Below, one piece after another: positions 26,346 to 35,149 of a stretch of 64,000 bases of DNA; positions within the stretch are counted from its first letter, which is position 1, and each line of letters begins with the position of its first letter. Where the stretch lies: positions 372,001-436,000 of the forward strand of contig JBBCGS010000005.1 of the NCBI GenBank assembly GCA_037200125.1, given 5' to 3'. Source of the DNA: JADGHX01 sp037200125 (GTDB lineage: Bacteria > Pseudomonadota > Gammaproteobacteria > Steroidobacterales > Steroidobacteraceae). Below the pieces are notes generated by a model that was not told the origin of the DNA, did not search any database, and saw only the letters and a program-made list of their open reading frames with translations. The position numbers and the translations under genes are program-made.

Positions 26346-27092
26346 TTGGCCATACGTCCTGTCATCGGAATCATGGCGGATCTGCAAGTGCAGGATCCGC
26401 TCCCGTATCAACTCGTCTACGATCTCTACGTCGAAGCCGTTCTCGATGCCGCCAACGCGGTGCCTCTCATCGTTCCCGCCGTCGGACGCGACGACAATCC
26501 CTACGAAATCCTGGGTGCGGTCGATGGATTGCTGCTGACCGGCAGCGCCTCGAACGTCGAGCCGCATTTCTACGGCGGCGAACCCTCCGAAGCCGGCACC
26601 TTGCACGACCCACGTCGCGACCGGACCGTGATGCCGCTCATCCGCAAGGCCGTTGCCTTCGGCATTCCGGTGTTCGGTATCTGCCGGGGCTTTCAGGAAA
26701 TGAACGTCGCGTTCGGCGGCTCGCTCTGGCAGAAGCTGCATGAAGTGCCGGGGCACGACGATCATCGGCCAAGGCGCGACCTGCCGTTCGAACGGCAATA
26801 CGACATCAAGCACGAGGTATCGCTGGAGCCCGGCGGAAAACTTCATGCGCTCGCCGATGCCACGACGGCGCTCGTGAACACACGTCACGCCCAGGGCGTG
26901 CGCAAGCTCGGCGATGGCCTGGTCGTCGAAGCGCGCTCGAAAGACGGTGTCGTCGAAGCGTTCCGCGTGCGGAACGCTTCGAGCTTCGCGCTCGGCGTGC
27001 AATGGCATCCCGAGTGGCGCGCGGCGGAGGATCCGTTCTCGCGCGCGATATTTGGCGCGTTTGGCGCCGCGTGCCGCTCGGGATTTGGCTAA
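26346..27092 (+). CDS. Class-I glutamine amidotransferase-like peptidase C26
   Basis: A 248-residue protein of the gamma-glutamyl hydrolase/PuuD family, which cleaves gamma-glutamyl bonds, for example in gamma-glutamyl-GABA. The nucleophile is Cys113 in FGICRGFQEMN; the partners are His221 and Glu223 in GVQWHPEW. LLLTGSASNVEPHFYGG is the substrate-loop signature. The start is TTG, giving MAIRPVIGIMAD; the first ATG nine codons later would cut off the conserved RPVIGI strand. It is divergent from GH51, with 166 bases between them, and ends near a hairpin. No other polyamine genes are visible. Confidence 0.9.
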   Translation: MAIRPVIGIMADLQVQDPLPYQLVYDLYVEAVLDAANAVPLIVPAVGRDDNPYEILGAVDGLLLTGSASNVEPHFYGGEPSEAGTLHDPRRDRTVMPLIRKAVAFGIPVFGICRGFQEMNVAFGGSLWQKLHEVPGHDDHRPRRDLPFERQYDIKHEVSLEPGGKLHALADATTALVNTRHAQGVRKLGDGLVVEARSKDGVVEAFRVRNASSFALGVQWHPEWRAAEDPFSRAIFGAFGAACRSGFG

Positions 27093-27118
27093 AGAGAGAT
27101 CCGACGGATCAACACACC

Positions 27119-27140
27119 CGGTGACATTCTTCTGTCACCG
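27119..27140. terminator. 8-bp perfect hairpin between convergent genes
   Basis: CGGTGACA at 27119-27126, TTCTTC loop, then TGTCACCG at 27133-27140. It stands between the stop of the C26 peptidase gene and the stop of fecA-E on the opposite strand. Without U-tracts it is at best a weak bidirectional terminator. Confidence 0.4.
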
Positions 27141-27210
27141 CGGAGGCGAACTCCTTCAAATCATGCGCTCACATGCTGTGAATCGATGCAGCGGGACCTT
27201 CGCGCCGCAA

Positions 27211-29910
27211 TCAGAAGCTGCCGCGAAGAGTCAGCACGACATTTCGGGGCTCACCGTACCAGTTGCCACCAGAACTCGAACCTGTCGTCTGGTAGTACAG
27301 GCGGTTCGTCACATTGTTGACGTTGAACGCCGCGCTCCAGCGCGAATCCAGCTTATAGGCGAGACGTCCGGAGAAAATGGCATACGCGCCTTGCGTGTAG
27401 TTGTACGGCACCGACCTCGTGCAGGTCGCGGTCGGACTTCCTGTCGGGCTCGTCCCGTAAGTGTAGTCAATGCAAGCTGAACCAGCGTTGTAGCTTGCCG
27501 TCTGCGCATTGACACCGCCACTCACGCTCAACCGTCGCAACTGCTCGCCGCCTTGAAACTGGTAGCTCGTCCACAGCTTCAACAGGTGCTTGGGCACCCG
27601 GCTGACCAATGAGAGGTTCCTCGGGCCATCGTACGCATCGCCGTAGTACGACGCGTAGTAGTCACTGCCTCTGTATTCGTTGATGTTGTAAGTGTACCCA
27701 GCGGACATCTGCAACCCGGGCAGCAGCGCTCCGGTCACTTCCGCATCGATACCGCGGCTCAGATTCACCTGATTGCCGTTTCGGTAGCAGCAGGCGACGA
27801 AGTTGGGAAGCGGGACATAGCCACCATCGGAGACCGCCTGATTCTTCTGCTCGATGCGGTACGCGGCAATCGTTGCATTGAGCTTTCCGCCGAAGCCTTC
27901 CACTTTCAAGCCGGCCTCGTAGTTGCTGCCCGTCACAGGGTCCAACGGGTTGTGCGCCTGATCGGCAAACGTGGCCTGAGAGAGGTAGATGTCCGTGTAG
28001 CTGGCGTAGAGCGACAAATTCTTCCGCAGGTCATAGACGAGCGAAACGGTGGGTGGCCATGAAGTGTCGTGACTGCCGTAGTTCTTGACGTTCGGTGCCC
28101 CGCGCACCTGTCCAGCCGCTGTGCAACGACTCGAGACCACGGCAACGTCCGCACTCGTACAGATGGTCTCTGTAATGCGGTCGAACTGATAGTGACTGAC
28201 GCGTAACCCTGTGATCAGGTGAAGCGGACCCCAGAACGTGAGGCGCGCGTTCACGTAGGCACCCCACTGGGTTACGCCCCACTCCGGATAACGCCCCGAA
28301 AGCTCCGAGGCTGCCGGCTCTGCATAAGCCGGGTCGGAAGGCTTGAAGTTGAACACATCGACCGCCCGACCTTTGGCGTAGAGCGCACCGTATGTATTGA
28401 GCCCGCCGCTGTCGAGATCCTGCCAATTGCCGCCGAACACGATTTGCTGGCGCTGACCGAACAGCTCGAAGGCGCCGTTCACTGTAAAGTCCGCGAGCGT
28501 CTGAACGCTCGCGTAGTCGGCCATCGTACCCAGAAAGGTGGGTCCCGAACCGGTCACCGGGTTGACGGTGCCGGTGATGGAAGAGTATTTCTGATGACTC
28601 TCCTGGTCGTTCCGTGTCAGGTTGAGCTTGAGTGACCAGTTCTCGCCGAGGTGCTGCTCCGCTTGCGCGAACACCTCCGTGGTCTCGAAGTTCCATCGGC
28701 TCCAGCCGGAGCAAAGACAGGCGCTGCGCGGCAGCTTCAGATCGGCGCCGTTCTGATAGCGCGGCAAGCCTCCGATCCACGGTAACGAATCCTGGCGAGT
28801 GAAGCTGAGTCCGGCGCTCACCAGCGTGCTCGGCGTCAAATCCGTCTCCAGAATGCCGTAGAGCAATGTGTGACTATTCGTGGCGGTGTCGTAGAAATAG
28901 TCCTGGTCCTCGTAGCTCATCACCGCACGGCCACGCAACCTTCCGTCAAAAGCGAGCGGCGCCGTCGCGTCGACGACGGCGCGATAGTTATTCCAGCTGC
29001 CGATCTGACCTTCGACCACCTCCTGTGCGTGGTCCAGTGGGCGCTTGCGAGTCAGATTGACGCTGCCACTGGGATCACCATAGCCGTTGAACAGACCATC
29101 CGCACCACGCAGCACTTCCACGTGGTCGTATTGCGCCATATCGATCAGCGGAAAGTAATGCGACGAAGATCCGTCAGGCGCCACAAGATTCATTGCGAGC
29201 GGCGCGCCACCATCGATCTGGATGTTGTTGATCGCAAAGCCGCGCGAATAGAAGGTGCTCTGCAGACTGTTGGTCGTCACCAATGTGACGCCAGTGGCCT
29301 GATTCATTGCACTCGTGAAATCGGTGAGATTCTGATCCTGCATCCGTTGCTGGGTAATCACGCTCACCGACTGCGGCGTGTCCTTGATCGATTGCGGCAG
29401 CTTGCTGGCGATCGAGAGCGCGCTGCTCGTGTAACTACGCGTGCCTTCCGTTGCGGTTGGATCGGTGCTGCCGTTGGTTCCGGCAGTGCCCGTGCGCGAT
29501 GAGCCTTCGACTCGGACAGGCCCCAGTGTTCGAGTCTCCGAGGAATTGCGCCCCGCCTGGATAATCACCGTGTGCGCATCGGTGAACCGAAACTCGAGCC
29601 CGGTATTCGCAAGCAAGCGGGCCAACGCATCCTGCGCCTTGAAAACCCCGACAAGGGCGGACGATTGCCGGCCTTCGGCAAGGCTCGCGGCATACACGAT
29701 CTGAAGACCCGTTACGTCTCCAAATCGATTCAGTGCGCTCGCCAGTGGCTGCGCCGGAATGTTGAATGTGGCCGCCGTGTCCGCGGTGGTATCGATGCTT
29801 CGCCGCTGTTGCGCCCGCAGGCTCATCGACTCGAAGCACATGGTGGAGGTCACGGCGACGGCCGCGACCGCCGCCAGCAAAGACCGCAACCCGCCTGAAA
29901 TGATGGACAT
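27211..29910 (-). CDS. FecA-type TonB-dependent receptor, set E
   Basis: A receptor of 899 residues: signal peptide (MSIISGGLRSLLAAV to SLRAQQ), STN domain (TFNIPAQPLASALNRFGDV), TonB-box-like RTLGPVRVEG, plug (SVSVITQQRMQDQNLTD) and barrel ending LRGSF. Loop Cys motifs are ACLCSGWS, ICTSADVAVVSSRC, ACCYRNG, and a pair in SACIDYTYG with TATCTRS. It groups with receptors H and J by its plug (NLTDF-S-MNQATGVTLV). The ATG at 29910 has GGGGAG six bases before it. It lies 148 bases after fecR-E, the longest fecR-fecA gap here, leaving room for its own promoter. Confidence 0.93.
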   Translation of the reverse strand: MSIISGGLRSLLAAVAAVAVTSTMCFESMSLRAQQRRSIDTTADTAATFNIPAQPLASALNRFGDVTGLQIVYAASLAEGRQSSALVGVFKAQDALARLLANTGLEFRFTDAHTVIIQAGRNSSETRTLGPVRVEGSSRTGTAGTNGSTDPTATEGTRSYTSSALSIASKLPQSIKDTPQSVSVITQQRMQDQNLTDFTSAMNQATGVTLVTTNSLQSTFYSRGFAINNIQIDGGAPLAMNLVAPDGSSSHYFPLIDMAQYDHVEVLRGADGLFNGYGDPSGSVNLTRKRPLDHAQEVVEGQIGSWNNYRAVVDATAPLAFDGRLRGRAVMSYEDQDYFYDTATNSHTLLYGILETDLTPSTLVSAGLSFTRQDSLPWIGGLPRYQNGADLKLPRSACLCSGWSRWNFETTEVFAQAEQHLGENWSLKLNLTRNDQESHQKYSSITGTVNPVTGSGPTFLGTMADYASVQTLADFTVNGAFELFGQRQQIVFGGNWQDLDSGGLNTYGALYAKGRAVDVFNFKPSDPAYAEPAASELSGRYPEWGVTQWGAYVNARLTFWGPLHLITGLRVSHYQFDRITETICTSADVAVVSSRCTAAGQVRGAPNVKNYGSHDTSWPPTVSLVYDLRKNLSLYASYTDIYLSQATFADQAHNPLDPVTGSNYEAGLKVEGFGGKLNATIAAYRIEQKNQAVSDGGYVPLPNFVACCYRNGNQVNLSRGIDAEVTGALLPGLQMSAGYTYNINEYRGSDYYASYYGDAYDGPRNLSLVSRVPKHLLKLWTSYQFQGGEQLRRLSVSGGVNAQTASYNAGSACIDYTYGTSPTGSPTATCTRSVPYNYTQGAYAIFSGRLAYKLDSRWSAAFNVNNVTNRLYYQTTGSSSGGNWYGEPRNVVLTLRGSF

Positions 29911-30058
29911 GAATCTCCCCGTCTGTCGCGTTATAGCGTGAGGACGCGCCCATCGCGCATCCTTCGCGGGTAATACGAGCAGCAGGGGCAGGAACCCAAC
30001 CGGAAGGATCGATCAATTCGCGCGGATCACGCGCCGAAGAGCGGCGCGCCCACGACTC

Positions 30059-30994
30059 TCATTGCGAGAGCACGGTAATCCACGGGCCCCAGTGGGTGAC
30101 TTTCAGCGCCTGGCTCTCCGCCAGCGCGTTCAGGCCGCTCTCGACCCGGTGAATGTCGAAGCGGCCGCTGACGTGCACGTTCTGGCGGGCGAGCACGAAG
30201 ATAATTCCGGGATAGTAGCGATCGAGCTCGGCTACCGCCGTTTCGAGCGGCTGGTTCTGGATGACGATGCGGCCCCAACGCCACGAGTCCGGCATCTCGG
30301 AACCGACCGCCTGCTCGTTCGAGAGATCCCCGGCGTCGCTCCAGCCGCCTTTGTTGCCTGCCACGAGCAGGCGGTCGCGCTGCCCGCTTGCCACGCGTAC
30401 CCGGCCCTCTTCGACAGAGACGACGGCACCGCGCCGCTCGCGGCTGACGGAGAACGCGGTACCGACGGCTGTCACCGATCCGTCGCCGGCCTTGACGACG
30501 AACGGCCGAGCCGGGTCATGGGAGACCTCGAAGAAGACTCGCCCCTTCAGCAACTCGACATCGCGACGAGCTTCAGAGAACCGTTCGTCGAGCGCTGAAC
30601 CGGAGTCGAGCCACACGCTGGAGCCATCGGGAAGCTGTAAGCGCGTTACCTCACCCACGGGCGAACGGAAATCGGCGGTGCTCAGGCGATAGAGGGTCGA
30701 TATCACCGGGGTCGCGATGAGCAGGGCTATGGATGCGGCAACGGCCAGCACGCGCCGCCTGCGAACGATTCGTTCGGGCATCTCGGGTTCGCGCCTGAAT
30801 GCGTGCTCGAGCGCCTCCGACTCCTGCCATAGTTGGCGCGCACGTTCGAACGCTATCTTGTGTCCGGAATTCTCAGCAATCCACGCGCGTAGCGCGGCCG
30901 CGTCGGTGGCGGTGGCGCTACCCGAAGCAAGCTTCAGTACCCAGGCGCGCGCCGCCGAGTGCATATCGCCGCCGGTGCTGTCAGATGTCATCAT
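30059..30994 (-). CDS. FecR-type anti-sigma regulator, set E
   Basis: A 311-residue FecR protein with a cytoplasmic domain (ARAWVLKLASGSATAT, LRAWIAENSGHKIAFERAR), a membrane span (VLAVAASIALLIATPVIS), a FecR domain with GEVTRLQLPDGSSVWLDSGS, and a C-terminal domain with IQNQPLETAVAELDRYYPG. The start is the first of two ATG codons at 30994, overlapping the fecI-E stop by 14 bases. The open frame continues upstream inside fecI-E and is not coding there. The Leu-Asp form of the FecR strand matches the set B protein. Confidence 0.9.
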   Translation of the reverse strand: MMTSDSTGGDMHSAARAWVLKLASGSATATDAAALRAWIAENSGHKIAFERARQLWQESEALEHAFRREPEMPERIVRRRRVLAVAASIALLIATPVISTLYRLSTADFRSPVGEVTRLQLPDGSSVWLDSGSALDERFSEARRDVELLKGRVFFEVSHDPARPFVVKAGDGSVTAVGTAFSVSRERRGAVVSVEEGRVRVASGQRDRLLVAGNKGGWSDAGDLSNEQAVGSEMPDSWRWGRIVIQNQPLETAVAELDRYYPGIIFVLARQNVHVSGRFDIHRVESGLNALAESQALKVTHWGPWITVLSQ

Positions 30995-31499
30995 CGATAT
31001 CCGCCGCAGCCAGCTGTGCGAAGGCCTTTTGAAGGTTCTTCTCCACCGCGGTGAGCGATATGCCCAGGCGCTCGGCGATCTCACGCTGAGTGAGCCCATC
31101 GAAGCGATTCAGCCGGAAGATTTCGCGGCTTCGCTCGGGCATCCGCTCAATCGCGGCTTCCAGCCGCTTCAGCGTTTCGGCGGCGATCACGCGCCGTTCG
31201 GTCGACGCCTCTTCGCGATTTCCCCAGAGCAGGTCATGGACCTCCGCAACGATCTCGATACGCCGGTGCTCGACCCGGTGGTGGTCGGTGGCGAGATTCG
31301 CCGCGATATGGAAAAGCAGCGCCCGCGGATTCTTGTGCCGCGGCTCCCGGTTCACACGGCGCAGGCGGAACCAGATCTCCTGCGCAATATCCTTGGCCGC
31401 GGCCTCACATCGCAGCCGCCGCGCCAGAAACCGTATGAGATCCACACGGTTCTGGCGCCAGGCTTCGAGCAGCGCCACGTCGTCTTCGGAGTAGGACAT
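30981..31499 (-). CDS. FecI-type ECF sigma factor, set E
   Basis: A 172-residue ECF sigma factor. Region 2 reads AKDIAQEIWFRL and FHIAANLATDHHRVEHRR; region 4 reads MPERSREIFRLNRFDG and EIAERLGISLTAVEKN. The acidic end DIDDDI is encoded where fecR-E already begins. Its region 2 is the nearest intact match to the broken sigma gene of set I. A GTTGCGG-N16-TCGTTAC element and a heptamer repeat lie upstream. Confidence 0.92.
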   Translation of the reverse strand: MSYSEDDVALLEAWRQNRVDLIRFLARRLRCEAAAKDIAQEIWFRLRRVNREPRHKNPRALLFHIAANLATDHHRVEHRRIEIVAEVHDLLWGNREEASTERRVIAAETLKRLEAAIERMPERSREIFRLNRFDGLTQREIAERLGISLTAVEKNLQKAFAQLAAADIDDDI

Positions 31500-31544
31500 G
31501 GCGTTTGCGGCTGGCTCGTTGCATCAGCGACCCTGGATCCTCCT

Positions 31545-31574
31545 GTAACGACTCGCGCGGCCGGACACCGCAAC
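31545..31574 (-). promoter_or_regulatory. GTTGCGG-N16-TCGTTAC promoter-like element, fecI-E
   Basis: Minus strand: GTTGCGG at 31574-31568, 16 bases, TCGTTAC at 31551-31545, then AGGAGGATCC. It ends 45 bases before the fecI-E ATG. The heptamer repeat begins 35 bases upstream of the left half. Confidence 0.65.
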
Positions 31575-31608
31575 CGGGGCCCGGGCTCGAGGCTCGAACC
31601 ACAAGCCC

Positions 31609-31678
31609 GAGCCTCAAGCCTCAAGCCACGAGCCACGAGCCACGAGCCGCGAGCCGCGAGCCGCGAGCCGCGAGCCAC
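31609..31678. repeat. Ten tandem 7-bp units (RAGCCNC)
   Basis: Ten head-to-tail heptamers: GAGCCTC, AAGCCTC, AAGCCAC, two GAGCCAC, four GAGCCGC and a final GAGCCAC. Partial units precede the block. It lies between the fecA-F stop (31686) and the fecI-E promoter-like element. Seven-base units in non-coding DNA would change spacing, not frame, if copy number varies. Confidence 0.9.
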
Positions 31679-31685
31679 GATGAGC

Positions 31686-34418
31686 CTAGAACTTCCCACG
31701 CACCGTAAGCGAGTAACTGCGCGGCTCGCCGTACCAGTTGCCCGTGCTGCTGCTGCCCGGAGTCTGGTAGTACCAGAGGTCAGTGATGTTGTTGACCAGG
31801 AGTCCGAGGGTCCAGGCGCTGCCTACCCTGTAGTCGATCCGGGCCGATCCGACCGCGTACGCCTTCTGCGAGTAGCGATAAGGAACGCTCGTCTTGCAGG
31901 TAATGGCGCCCGTAACGGGATCGGGCGCGTTGAACACGGTGCAGGCCGTGCCCGAGTAATACGCATCCGATTGGCCGTTGATGCCGGCGGAAAGGGTCAG
32001 ACCGTTCAGCGCGCCCGGCGCAGAGAAGGAGTAGCTGGTCCAAAGCTTGTAAAGCGATTTGGGTTGAAGCGTGACCAGTGGCTGGCCTTCGCTGGTACCG
32101 AAGGAACTGCCCGTTCGTTCATTCTTGTTGAACGTGTAGCTGGCCGAGACCTGCCAGCCCGGCAGCACTTCGCCCGTGAGCTCGGCGTCCAGACCCTGAC
32201 TGAGCGCCGTCTGGTTCGGGTTCTGCACATAGCAGCATCGCAACGGGCCGTTTCCAATCGTACCGTTCTGATACAGATTCCCCTTGCTGTCGACCGCATA
32301 CGTGATCCCATTGACGCGCGTCTGCGCGCCGATATCCGTCATCGAGAATCCCTTCTGCTCTATGCGATAGGCCGCGAGACTCGCGTTGAGCCGGCCTTCA
32401 CCTGGAGCCCACTTGACGCCCGCTTCGATGTTCGAGCCCGTGACCGGCGCCAGTGGATTGAGATCGCGGTCGAGACTCGTCGCCTGGCTCACGTAGATAT
32501 CGGTGTACGACGTGTACGCGGTCAGGGCTTTCGTCACGTCGTAGCTGAGTGAGACCGTCGGCGGCCACGACCAATCGTTGCCATGCCAGGGCTGCGAGTT
32601 GACCGGGGCTTGCGGATCGCCGATCTTTTTGCCCGCGCAAACGCCGGTCGTGTTCGTGCAGTAGTTGATCCCGCCGTATTCATGTTGATAACGGCTAAAG
32701 CGCACGCCTGTACCGAAGTGCAGACGATCAAAGGCGGTTAGCACCACATTCGCGTAGGCACCACTCTGTACGTTGTTGGCCGGGCCATCGATCGAAGTGA
32801 GAAGCCCGTTGGGCGGCTCCTTGTAGTTCTGGTCGTACGGGTTGAAGTTGAAGACGTTCACTGGAACAGGGCCTATCGGGCCTCCCGGGTAGGGCGCATA
32901 CGTCCCGGTAATGGTGGTGTCGTATATCGCGGTTCCCGCCGTGTCGTACTTCTCGTAGCTGGCGCCCATCAACACGACTTGCCGCTGGCCCAGAACGTCG
33001 AACGAGCCGCTCAGGGTCATCTCGGCCGACCGCTGATGGCTCACCATGTCCACCAGCCTCCCGCCGCTGAACGTCGGCCCGGCCTTTGTGATCGGATTGA
33101 CCGGTCCGGAAACCGTACCCAGCTTTCGCGTGCTGTCCTGGTCGTCCTGAGTGAGGTTGAGCCTCAAGCGCCAGTTCTGGCCCACCTTCTGTTCGAGCTG
33201 CAAGAAGGTGTCCGTGGTTTCGAAATCCCAAATGGACCAGGTGGCGCACAAGCAAGTGCTTCGCGGCAGCTTCAGGTCCGTACCGTCTTCGTAACGCGGC
33301 AACGCGTAGTACCAGGGTATCGAATGTTGCTTCGTGTAGCTGACACCACCGCTGACCACGGTTGAAGGCGTGAGGTCGTATTCGAGAATGCCGTAGAGAA
33401 GTGTCTTGTTGTCCTTGGCGACGTCGTAGAAGTGATCATTACTCTGGTAGGTCATCACCGCCCGGCCGCGCAGGTCGCCATCGAGCGCGAGCGGCTTTGT
33501 GGCATCCAGCACCACACGACGCATGTTCCAGGAACCTGCCTGGCTTTCGAGCGTCACCTGACCGTGATCGAGCGGCCGCTTGCGGACGAGATTCACCGAG
33601 CCCGACGGGCTGCCGTAGAGATTGAGACTGTCGGCCCCACGCAGAAGCTCCACGTGATCGAACTGCGACATGTCGATCTGTGTGTAGTACCTGTTCAGGC
33701 CGGGCTCGAAGGAACCCGAGAAGAGTGGCGCGCCTCCATCGATCTGGATTGAGGTGAGCGCAAAACCGCGCGAGTAGTAGTTCTGTTGAACGTTGCTGCC
33801 CTGGGTCATCGTGACGCCGGGCAACTGCGACATGGCCTGGGTGAAATCGGTGATGTTCTGGTCCGCCATCCGCTGCGCTGTGAGGACGCTGACCGACTGG
33901 ATCGTGTCCTTCATCGCTTGCGGAGCCTTCGAACCCACGGTGAGCGCATCCGAGGTGTAGCTGTGCGTGCCCTCCGTCGCGGTCCGGTCGCGCGAGCCAT
34001 TCGTGCCCGAAAGCGGGCGGTCCGCGCTCCCGGCACCCTCAACGCGCACGGGCCCGAGCATGCGAGTGCCGTTCGCGGCTTCGGCTTTTCCCGGTTGAAC
34101 GACGTAGACCCCTTCCGGGTTTGGCTTGGCGATGAGGCCTGTTCCGGAAAGAAGCCGGGCGAGCGCCTCCTCGGTCGTGAAGCGGCCCCTCAGGGCGGCG
34201 GTGACGTTGCCCTTCACCAGCTCGGACGGAACGATGATCTGCTTCCCCGTCGCCACCGCAAGCTGGTTGAGCGCCGCGCCCAGCGGCTGGCTCGGAATGT
34301 CATACGATCGCAGCTCATCAGCCGCATGAACCCACTGTGTGGAACCAAACACGAACAGCGCGAGCAGGAGGCTCATGAGCCTTCCGGCGCGCGTATGGAA
34401 ATTCAGCCCAGCCGTCAT
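31686..34418 (-). CDS. FecA-type TonB-dependent receptor, set F
   Basis: A receptor of 910 residues. Signal peptide (to WVHAAD), STN domain (RSYDIPSQPLGAALNQLAVA), TonB-box-like RMLGPVRVEG, plug (SVSVLTAQRMADQNITD) and a barrel ending VRGKF. Loop Cys motifs: TCLCATWS, YCTNTTGVCAG, RCCYVQN, and a pair in ACTVFNAP with ITCKTS. It resembles receptors A and B most. ATG at 34418 follows CGGGGAG; a much longer upstream open frame has no ribosome site. Unlike the other sets, its regulators fecI-F and fecR-F are divergent, on the plus strand, 174 bases away. Confidence 0.93.
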   Translation of the reverse strand: MTAGLNFHTRAGRLMSLLLALFVFGSTQWVHAADELRSYDIPSQPLGAALNQLAVATGKQIIVPSELVKGNVTAALRGRFTTEEALARLLSGTGLIAKPNPEGVYVVQPGKAEAANGTRMLGPVRVEGAGSADRPLSGTNGSRDRTATEGTHSYTSDALTVGSKAPQAMKDTIQSVSVLTAQRMADQNITDFTQAMSQLPGVTMTQGSNVQQNYYSRGFALTSIQIDGGAPLFSGSFEPGLNRYYTQIDMSQFDHVELLRGADSLNLYGSPSGSVNLVRKRPLDHGQVTLESQAGSWNMRRVVLDATKPLALDGDLRGRAVMTYQSNDHFYDVAKDNKTLLYGILEYDLTPSTVVSGGVSYTKQHSIPWYYALPRYEDGTDLKLPRSTCLCATWSIWDFETTDTFLQLEQKVGQNWRLRLNLTQDDQDSTRKLGTVSGPVNPITKAGPTFSGGRLVDMVSHQRSAEMTLSGSFDVLGQRQVVLMGASYEKYDTAGTAIYDTTITGTYAPYPGGPIGPVPVNVFNFNPYDQNYKEPPNGLLTSIDGPANNVQSGAYANVVLTAFDRLHFGTGVRFSRYQHEYGGINYCTNTTGVCAGKKIGDPQAPVNSQPWHGNDWSWPPTVSLSYDVTKALTAYTSYTDIYVSQATSLDRDLNPLAPVTGSNIEAGVKWAPGEGRLNASLAAYRIEQKGFSMTDIGAQTRVNGITYAVDSKGNLYQNGTIGNGPLRCCYVQNPNQTALSQGLDAELTGEVLPGWQVSASYTFNKNERTGSSFGTSEGQPLVTLQPKSLYKLWTSYSFSAPGALNGLTLSAGINGQSDAYYSGTACTVFNAPDPVTGAITCKTSVPYRYSQKAYAVGSARIDYRVGSAWTLGLLVNNITDLWYYQTPGSSSTGNWYGEPRSYSLTVRGKF

Positions 34419-34555
34419 CTCGACTCCCCGAATAAGTTTATGGACCGTGAGCACGGCGACCGTTTGACGCGCTCCTGTCGGGTATACGCAGTCCGCTGCG
34501 AGCACCTCACCTGAACATTTTTTGATCAGCGCGCATCCGGTGCGCCGGCGGCGCG

Positions 34556-34585
34556 AGTGCGGCCCCGCCGCTCCCCGCTCGTTCC
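34556..34585 (+). promoter_or_regulatory. AGTGCGG-N16-TCGTTCC promoter-like element, fecI-F
   Basis: Plus strand: AGTGCGG at 34556-34562, 16 bases, TCGTTCC at 34579-34585. Only seven bases separate it from the fecI-F ATG, so RNA would start at or next to the AUG. Confidence 0.55.
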
Positions 34586-34592
34586 ATGGGGA

Positions 34593-35147
34593 ATGCACGG
34601 GCACCCGCTAGACCCTGAGACGTCGGATATCGCGCCCGGAGCCGAGGCGCCCTCCCCGGTCGACCCGCTGAAGCAGCAGGCCGCGAAATACCGCGGCCCG
34701 CTCCTGCGCTTCTTCACGCGCCACGCGGCGGCCGATGCCGAAGACATGGTGCAGGAGGTCTTCGTGCGCGTCGCCCAGCGGCGCGACGTGACCACGGCGG
34801 CGCATTTCGAGGCCTACCTCTTCCAGACGGCATCCAACCTGCTGCGCGACCGATTTCGCCGGCGCCAGACCCGGCGCACCGACCACCACGTCTCGCTCGA
34901 AGAAATTCGTTACGAAGGTGAGGTACCGTCGGAGGAGCGCGTTTACGAAGGACGGGAGACCCTTCGGAGATTCACAGACGCGCTCGCCGATCTACCGCCG
35001 ACCTGCCGGCTCGTGTTCATTCTCCAGCGCTATGAGGGGATGAGTTACGCGGCGATCGCCGGACGGCTGGGCGTGACAGTAAGCGCCGTGGAAAAACATA
35101 TGATGAAAGCGCTGCTGCATTTCGACATGCGGCTGGGGCCTCTGTAG
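34593..35147 (+). CDS. FecI-type ECF sigma factor, set F (plus strand)
   Basis: A 184-residue ECF sigma factor with an N-terminal extension of about 40 residues rich in Pro and acidic residues. Region 2 shows AEDMVQEVFVRVA and ASNLLRDRFRRR; region 4 shows LPPTCRLVFILQRYEG and AIAGRLGVTVSAVEKH. ATG at 34593 is preferred: an upstream in-frame GTG at 34557 would lie inside the promoter-like element at 34556-34585. With that promoter the mRNA would be leaderless. It is followed after 2 bases by fecR-F and is divergent from fecA-F, its likely target. Confidence 0.88.
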   Translation: MHGHPLDPETSDIAPGAEAPSPVDPLKQQAAKYRGPLLRFFTRHAAADAEDMVQEVFVRVAQRRDVTTAAHFEAYLFQTASNLLRDRFRRRQTRRTDHHVSLEEIRYEGEVPSEERVYEGRETLRRFTDALADLPPTCRLVFILQRYEGMSYAAIAGRLGVTVSAVEKHMMKALLHFDMRLGPL

Positions 35148-35149
35148 GC

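Noticed and set aside
31609..31678. CRISPR array
   Set aside because: Units are 7 bp with no spacers; this is a simple tandem repeat. No cas genes are present.
30717..32552. 611-codon plus-strand open frame across fecR-E, fecI-E and the start of fecA-F antisense
   Set aside because: It crosses three well-supported genes on the other strand and the heptamer repeat, with no protein-like features.
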